From Heliocidaris erythrogramma (lineage: Eukaryota > Echinodermata > Echinoidea > Camarodonta > Echinometridae), in assembly GCA_025617745.1 (NCBI GenBank), contig CM046853.1, forward strand, positions 48,476,934 to 48,540,933: a stretch of 64,000 bases of DNA. Reading direction: 5' to 3'. The notes below the pieces were generated by a model. That model was not told where the DNA came from. It was given only the letters and a program-made list of their open reading frames with translations, and searched no databases. The first letter of the stretch is position 1, and every line of letters starts with the position of its first letter. Positions 58,027 through 64,000 of this stretch are shown piece after piece. The translations under genes were made by a program, and so were the position numbers.

Positions 58027-58514
58027 CATGATAACTTTATATCCGGTAAATGAAGCCAGCAAATTGCAAAAGTTAGTCAAGATTGACCGGTTCAATACAA
58101 AGTGCATGATTTTTACAGTTTGGTTTGATAATGACCTGTCTTCTTTTACAGCTATTTATTCTCATTCTTGTATTTCAGATGATATAGATATGTAGACTTC
58201 TGCCTCCTAGCCAGGCCCTCGGCATTTTAGAATGGAGAAGGGTAATAATAACATATTATGTTATGCAGGGCCCGCATGGAAGAGCAGATTGATAACTAAA
58301 GTGGGCACCCTGGGTAATAAAACGTTAGTAGGCCTATTATGTTTCGTAACAGTTAACATTACATTGTTTGGTATGGTAATTGATAAAATCAGATATTTGA
58401 AGGTACGCCTATTTGTCCAATGTTATTGTATATTGATCATGCTGATGCACGTGCTTATGTCACGACAAAAATACAAAGAGAAAGTTGGCGGACTTTATGT
58501 TTTGATACATAAAA

Positions 58515-60158
58515 CCTTAGTCTCACTGGCCTTATACGACAGCTTACCGACTTCTGACAACCACAAAAAAAGCTGCCGCCATCGACAACCAGTCAGAAAA
58601 TACATCTGTCTGCAACTATAGTTGCCGATCGGCTGTAGCCAGGGGCGTCGATTATGGGGCGACAGGGGGGCAGTTGCCCCCCTCCCCAGAAAATATTGGG
58701 GATAGCAAATATATCGCCTTGCCCCACCAATGAATCCGCCTGCGTAAAATAAAATAAGAAAAAATGATGTAAAACCCCGGGAAATGAAACCTTCAACGAA
58801 ACATAATAAGGTAATACACGATCATGACTTCAATTTTGCCGCGCGAGCAAATTCTCTTATTTTTCCTGCTTCATGTAACCTTGGAGAAGCTGGTAAAGAA
58901 GCGTTAAGAAATCATAAAGGGTACTATATGCCTGTCTTGCCCCCCCCCCCCCCCCTTTCATAGGAAAAACGGATCTGCGCCCCTGGTTGTAGGCCAATCG
59001 CCGATTATCAAAAACTGAGTGTCCACCGCTTGTAGGAACGGTCGTCAATTGGGCGATTGCTGATGGCCGATGTTCTTACATGGGCTTGAAAATATGAATA
59101 ATACATAATAGGGCTCACATAAGTAATTAACGGCCCCATTCACTTACGTGTTATAACGAAGGTTGTCTAAACATCATATTTTGAACATCGCTCGGTAGAA
59201 ATCGTTTAAATTCACAGAACAGAGACAAAATATGAAAATCTCCCAAATGAAGTACATGTACCTTATTTGGGCACTTTCCCGGCGATAAAAAAGATATTTA
59301 GGCTGAAACAAGGCTAGCCGAAATTTCCGCCCATTCGCACATGGAAACAGTGGAAGTGCACCAGTGATAAAATAAATCCTTTAAAAATAATAAAAGGCTA
59401 GCCAACTTCAGCTAAGGTGTCAAATTGGAAAGAGTATGTCTATCAAACACCATTTACGCTTTTTAAATTTACTGAGGACATTTAATCGATTTTATATGAA
59501 TATTTCTAATTAATTAATTTCAAATAATCTTTGCTCCGCCTCACCGGTATGCATTGCGAGCGGATGAATTACTTATGTGTGCCCTATAATATTATTGTTT
59601 GAGGTTGCCTTATATATTACTCTAATTTAACAAGCTCATGAAGAGGAAACAGCTCAACATACCCCTCCCATTTCTATCATCGGATTGAAAGTATTTGGTG
59701 CATAATATCAAACCTTCTCTTTTATAAGCAACATTTTTTTTTAATAAGAAAATGAAATACAACCAAAATTACGACTGAGTTGATTTAACGAAAGTATTTT
59801 GGATGGTGTTAATTACTGTTGGTTAATTATTGTTGGTGCTGGGTAATGGTTTGGGAATCAATAGGCGACTGGTCGTTTATCTTTCGGTGATTATTCGCTG
59901 ACCTTATTTTCAAGCACTTTTGAGCACTAAAAATCTGTCGAAGATCAGTCTGAGACATGTCGCCCACCTTTAAGAAACCAAGAAAAAGTTTTTCGATACA
60001 GCAGCGAAAATTCCAGCCGACCAAAATGCTCTGACAACCAGTTGCCGACTGTTGACAACCATATAAAGATTGACGAAAACCTCTTTGAGATCTCAGACAA
60101 CCAACTACCGACCAGTGGTTGTCGGCAACTGGTCGTATAAGGTCAGTGAGACCATGGC
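58515..60158. mobile_element. 1.64-kb TIR element
   Basis: The left end TAGTCTCACTGGCCTTATAC pairs with the right end GTATAAGGTCAGTGAGACCA. Subterminal GACAACCA and CAACTGGT/ACCAGTTG motifs are repeated at the right end and present at the left. A G-tract MITE-like insert lies near 58640-58740 and another C run near 58940. ORFs of up to 136 codons show no transposase signature. Confidence 0.6.
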
Positions 60159-60163
60159 TTAAG

Positions 60164-61536
60164 ATCATGATATCATAAATGATTATGCGTTCCGAGGGGG
60201 CGTTGAGGTATTCAAACATTTTTCTGCTTTCACACAAATCAACTTGTTACTTTTTCGAACCATTTCCAAGATTTTATGAAACGTGTCTACTAAAATAAGG
60301 GGGGCTGCAGCCCCCCCCCCCCCCCCACTTCGGACCTTCGGAATTATGAACACTAACCCCTGCATGTATAGGAAGTTTGTGTTTCAGCATTAAGATTCTT
60401 CGGAAAAACGAGCGCCCCCCCCCCCCCTCCCTATTTGCCTGCCTTCTTGCCAGAGTCAGGCCCATTTCACTATTCACTATAACTTTCCTTCTGACCCCCC
60501 CCCCCCCCCCCTGAATTTTGCGTCTGTCATTCATATTAAACTTGGCTTAAACTTACAGAGAGCACAAACACAGATATGTTTACTACTTGCTTGCCTGTGA
60601 TGAACTGGCCTGAAATGATTAATACCACCCCATGCAGGAGTTTATTTTGCATTACTATATACATTGTTATCACCATTGTAAATGATAACTATGCAAATGG
60701 CATAATTTGCAAATAAAATGAAGTACGTGAATATACAGGATGCAATGAATATAAACGAATTGCTGTAAAATCTATGTAAATAATAAGGGCTCAACCAATC
60801 AGAATGAAAGAGCATATGTATTGAATCATGGGGATGAACAAGAAATAAGGAATAAAAGACAATGTAATTGGGAGAATGTGGTGTAGAGAGCACGAGAGAG
60901 GGCGATCATGAGATCATGAGAAATATCGGAAGACAGAATAATGGAGAGATGAGAAGAGAGGAAATGAAAGATGGTTGTACACATAACAGAGACATACAAT
61001 ATTCTTTCTCAAAATAATAACTCTACATTTGTTTGTTTTGCTCTGTTTTGTTCTTTTTTATGTGTGTTTTTTAATAATCGTAACATGCATTACACGAGAA
61101 GTGGATGAAAGGGGGCACAGTGCCTCTACGGAGTGTCGGGACTTTGCCCAGTGAGGTAATTTAAACAGCATTATATTTGAATACTTCTCAATGTAATTAC
61201 TTTTCGAAGATTTCATTATTGACTGACCCTTCAACAGGCCCAACAGGTTGAAACTCCGCTCACTTTTTTAATTCCTTGGCATGTGTATATCGTAGATGGC
61301 AGCATTGTCCTAAGCAGAGCCATCCATACATCAGAAGACCATGTACTTTGTCATCGGCAACCCCAAACCCAAGCTGTCATGTTTATTTTAATTATGATGA
61401 GTATAGCAATGTGATAAATCAGAAAGGAAGTTAAAACTAATTGATAATACTCAGTTGCCCAATATAGTTTTGATTTCCAGTATATTTGTGGCATTGGTCA
61501 AATCCTGTCATAATGAATGCAAGAATGTTTTTGCAA
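60164..61536. other. No gene recognised; C-tract repeats
   Basis: GGGGGGCTGCAGCCCCCC palindrome at 60300-60317, and C runs near 60415-60427 and 60497-60511. The rest is AT-rich without recognisable features. Confidence 0.4.
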
Positions 61537-62330
61537 ATTGATTGATTGATTGATTTGAATACGGCATTAAGTAAACCTGCCTTCAGCCGCAAGACTGTTT
61601 TTCAGCAAGTAAGACCGTACATATCTAACACAGTAAAAAAAACTAAAAATAACTACAAATATTTACCAAAATTAAAACAAAATTTGCAATTGAACAGAGA
61701 ATGGGAGAAAGAAAGAAAAAGAAAGAAAGAGAAAGAGAAATTGAGAGAGAGAGGGGGGGGGGAGAGAGAGAGAGAGTGATTTACGAACGAAATATGGCAT
61801 GATCAAGTCTCAGGATTTTTTTTCTTCAAAAACTCATTGAATATATATTTGAGATGCATTTTATGAAGGCCAGCAGATTGTTTTGTTCTTACAATTTGGG
61901 GGAGTTTGTTGAATATTTGACTGGCTGTGTATAGAGTGCTTTGTGGGGTTTGAGAAGGAGAATAATCCGTTCAATATTTCTCAGAGAGTGTTGTCTTCTA
62001 AGTTCAATTTTGGAACATAATACGTCAGGTAACAAATAAATTATTCAACAGTTTAAATATTAATAAAATAATTATGACAATTTCCTTCTTTTCAAACAGT
62101 GTATGATGGAAAGAGTTTCGTATAATGGGGATTTCTTCTAAACCGAGAGTCCACTTGGAGAACGATTCTGAGTACTTGGTTTTGGAGTATCTGGAGTCTT
62201 TTCAATAGTAATCAGTGAGGGTGTATCATTGCTTTATATCAGAGAGTAGCAGTGCAAATGGCTACTTTTATGTATTATATAGTCTTGCTCTCTACAACAC
62301 AAAGAAATTACGGTACGTAAGATTTTAGAG
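61537..62330 (-). mobile_element. Probable 3' end of a non-LTR retrotransposon
   Basis: On the minus strand there is a relic of the ORF2 C-terminus (ASQIFNKLPQIVRTKQSAGLH, LKYIFNEFL, near 61940-61820). A CT-rich 3' UTR (61700-61780) follows and the block ends in (CAAT)n at about 61556-61537. Frames are broken. The family is uncertain. Confidence 0.45.
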
Positions 62331-62360
62331 CGAACACAGTCAATTGTGTGTGTTCTCTCT

Positions 62361-62518
62361 GGCGTCGCGGAACGTCTTGGAAAGTGGAGGGGCTTAATGG
62401 GGGGGGGGGGCTGCGTGTATACCACATTTTTGCACTGCCATACGTTTGCACGTGTTTACTGAAAAAAGTGGGGGCTGCAGCCCCAGCTCCCCCCCCCCCC
62501 CCTCGGTTCCGCGGTCCC
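62361..62518. mobile_element. 158-bp G/C-tract MITE
   Basis: CGTCGCGGAACG at the left and GGTTCCGCGGTC at the right are imperfect complements. The interior has a G run, a GGGGCTGCAGCCCC palindrome and a C run. Confidence 0.5.
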
Positions 62519-62572
62519 TGTCTCTATATGAGAAAGCGAGAGAAGGGGGATGGACTGTACATAAAACCATTG

Positions 62573-62914
62573 GCCCGTATTCTCGAAAGTGGCCTATTAA
62601 GTTAAACCTGGCTGAAATCAGGCCACTAATTTATGGAAGGCCAATTGTCAACCCCTAAGTCCCCGTATATATTATTTTATTTATGTAACAAATTAAAGAA
62701 ACAAAATTAATTTTTGGCAAGAAATAAGCATCAGAAATCAACTATATCGTGATGTTTTTGTATTTGCATTTAGTTTCAGAACTATATAGGGAGTCCATAG
62801 GGATTTTGCAGGATTAAAAGCGGGTGACATTTGGTTTTCCATAATTCAGTGGCCTAAATCTAGGTGGGCGGGGGCTTAAAGCACTGCTGGGCACCTTTCG
62901 AGAATACGAGGTGT
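62573..62914. mobile_element. 342-bp MITE with CCCGTATTCTCGAAAGTG ends
   Basis: The left end GGCCCGTATTCTCGAAAGTG matches the complement of the right end CACCTTTCGAGAATACGAGG. Inner arms include CAGGCCACTAATTTATGG and the related complement CCATAATTCAGTGGCCT. Related in style to 24867-25121. Confidence 0.75.
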
Positions 62915-63010
62915 CGTAGTCGAGGGGTTTAAACACTTGATTGGAGGTCGAGGGTTCGATCCCGGCAGGACACTTATGTCCTTGAACAATGCTCTTTTCT
63001 TTACATAAAT
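62915..63010 (+). mobile_element. Truncated tRNA-headed SINE
   Basis: A box TAGTCGAGGGG and B box GGGTTCGATCCC with GTGTC/GACAC end pairing. It is followed by TTATGTCCTTGAACAATGCT, the counterpart of the SINE body ATGTCCTTTGGCAAGACATT at 13950. It abuts the preceding MITE. Confidence 0.55.
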
Positions 63011-63480
63011 GGTATTTGACATATTTTGATAACCAACTCGTGTTTCTTTTCTTTTTGGACATAAACTTTTCACAAAGACATTTTGTCCTGGTCAATTTGC
63101 AAACATTAATGATTTTAATTCAAAAGCCTTCTTGAAAGTTTTAAGCAAGATTATTATATTAAAATATTTAGGAGGTTGAGTTTATAGGGTGCAACAATGA
63201 AATATTTCTTGCGTTTATCCTCCCCCCCCCCCCCCCCACCAAAAAATAAATAAAAAGCTGCAAGAAAATTCCATATCTAATCTCGGAAATGAATCGATAA
63301 TTATTGTATAATTTTTGAAGAGGTCAAAAAGAAGGATTCGGTTGGTTTTGTGGTTTAATTATTTCTAAGATGTCCAAGATTCTATTGGTGAGAAGGGTCA
63401 GACAATGATAATTCAAACACAAAGCATGGTTGAATTGTGTAAAAACATCCGTATTTGGTGTGGGTAGATATTAGGATAGA

Positions 63481-63613
<133 letters not shown>

Positions 63614-63715
63614 CAGTGGCGTAGATACGAACACACTTTCTATTGTTAGTGGGGGGGGGGGATGATGAATAGATCATCCCCCACTAACAATGGATAATTA
63701 TGCGTGTCTACGCCC
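63614..63715. mobile_element. 102-bp MITE in the (CTA)n satellite
   Basis: CAGTGGCGTAGATACGAACA...TATTGTTAGTGGGGG at the left and CCCCCACTAACAATGG...GTGTCTACGCCC at the right. The last 26 bp of the window repeat its left end exactly. Confidence 0.8.
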
Positions 63716-63737
63716 GACTACTACTACTACTAACTAC

Positions 63738-63853
63738 CATGGGCGTCAATCCTCACAGGAATTCTATTGAAGTGGGGGGACACCCTATTGTTGCATCCAG
63801 GTGCCCCCCCCCCCCCCACTTGAATAGAATTCCTGTGAGGATTGACGCCCATG
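63738..63853. mobile_element. 116-bp MITE with perfect 8-bp target duplication in the (CTA)n satellite
   Basis: CATGGGCGTCAATCCTCACA at the left and TGTGAGGATTGACGCCCATG at the right. CTAACTAC flanks both sides (63730-63737 and 63854-63861). The centre has G and C runs. Confidence 0.9.
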
Positions 63854-63882
63854 CTAACTACTACTCTACTACTATACTACTA

Positions 63883-63929
<47 letters not shown>

Positions 63930-64000
63930 TTACTATACTATACTACTACTATTACTACTGTACTACTACTACTACCAGTGGCGTAGATACGAACACACTT

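Noticed and set aside
58232-58621. 129-codon ORF with two hydrophobic stretches
   Set aside because: It runs into the inverted end of the TIR element at 58515. No family is recognised and AT-rich codons can give hydrophobic runs by chance.

Overview
The window looks like non-coding-rich DNA of a marine deuterostome, most likely a sea urchin or another echinoderm. This is inferred from AT-rich sequence, dense families of palindromic MITEs, tRNA-headed SINEs ending in TATT/AAT repeats, several Jockey/CR1/L2-type retroposon fragments, Tc1-like transposase relics, and intronless class A GPCR genes of the kind expanded in sea urchins. There is no bacterial-style operon. Gene content is low and most of the sequence is transposable-element debris and simple repeats. 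No database was consulted, so species and family names rest on recognised motifs only.

Region 1 (1-14,730). Two exons of one minus-strand gene are visible: exon 1 at 14489-14689 (signal peptide plus the start of an endonuclease/exonuclease/phosphatase fold) and exon 2 at 1285-1486. They join in phase across an intron of about 13 kb. The 3' exons lie off the left edge. The intron is packed with MITEs, SINEs and a telomere-like repeat. A canonical RFX X-box sits 23 nt upstream of the first ATG.

Region 2 (14,730-42,560). I see no convincing host gene. It holds DNA-transposon derivatives, two non-LTR reverse transcriptase fragments (26.86-27.69 kb and 41.10-42.55 kb), a diverged tandem repeat rich in TGACCT motifs (25.98-26.70 kb), a 2.3 kb element whose end resembles Helentrons (29.05-31.35 kb), pyrimidine minisatellites, and a 2.5 kb inverted-repeat structure (38.43-40.96 kb).

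Region 3 (42.6-56.75 kb). Two paralogous intronless rhodopsin-class GPCR genes lie in opposite orientation. One (45925-47010, minus) is intact. The other (55217-56305, plus) has a stop codon at codon 28. Their flanks show a segmental duplication with an internal inversion. Between them is a decayed Tc1-like transposon of about 4.8 kb with long diverged inverted ends. Its transposase gene is split by a retroposon fragment, and a MITE with 8-bp target duplications sits at the junction. A relic of a different Tc1-like transposase and a perfect 31-bp-arm palindrome follow the second GPCR.

Region 4 (56.75-64.0 kb). This contains MITEs, a SINE with a tRNA-like head, a snap-back inverted duplication, a 1.6 kb TIR element, a probable retroposon 3' end, and a (CTA)n satellite carrying MITEs, one with a perfect 8-bp target duplication.
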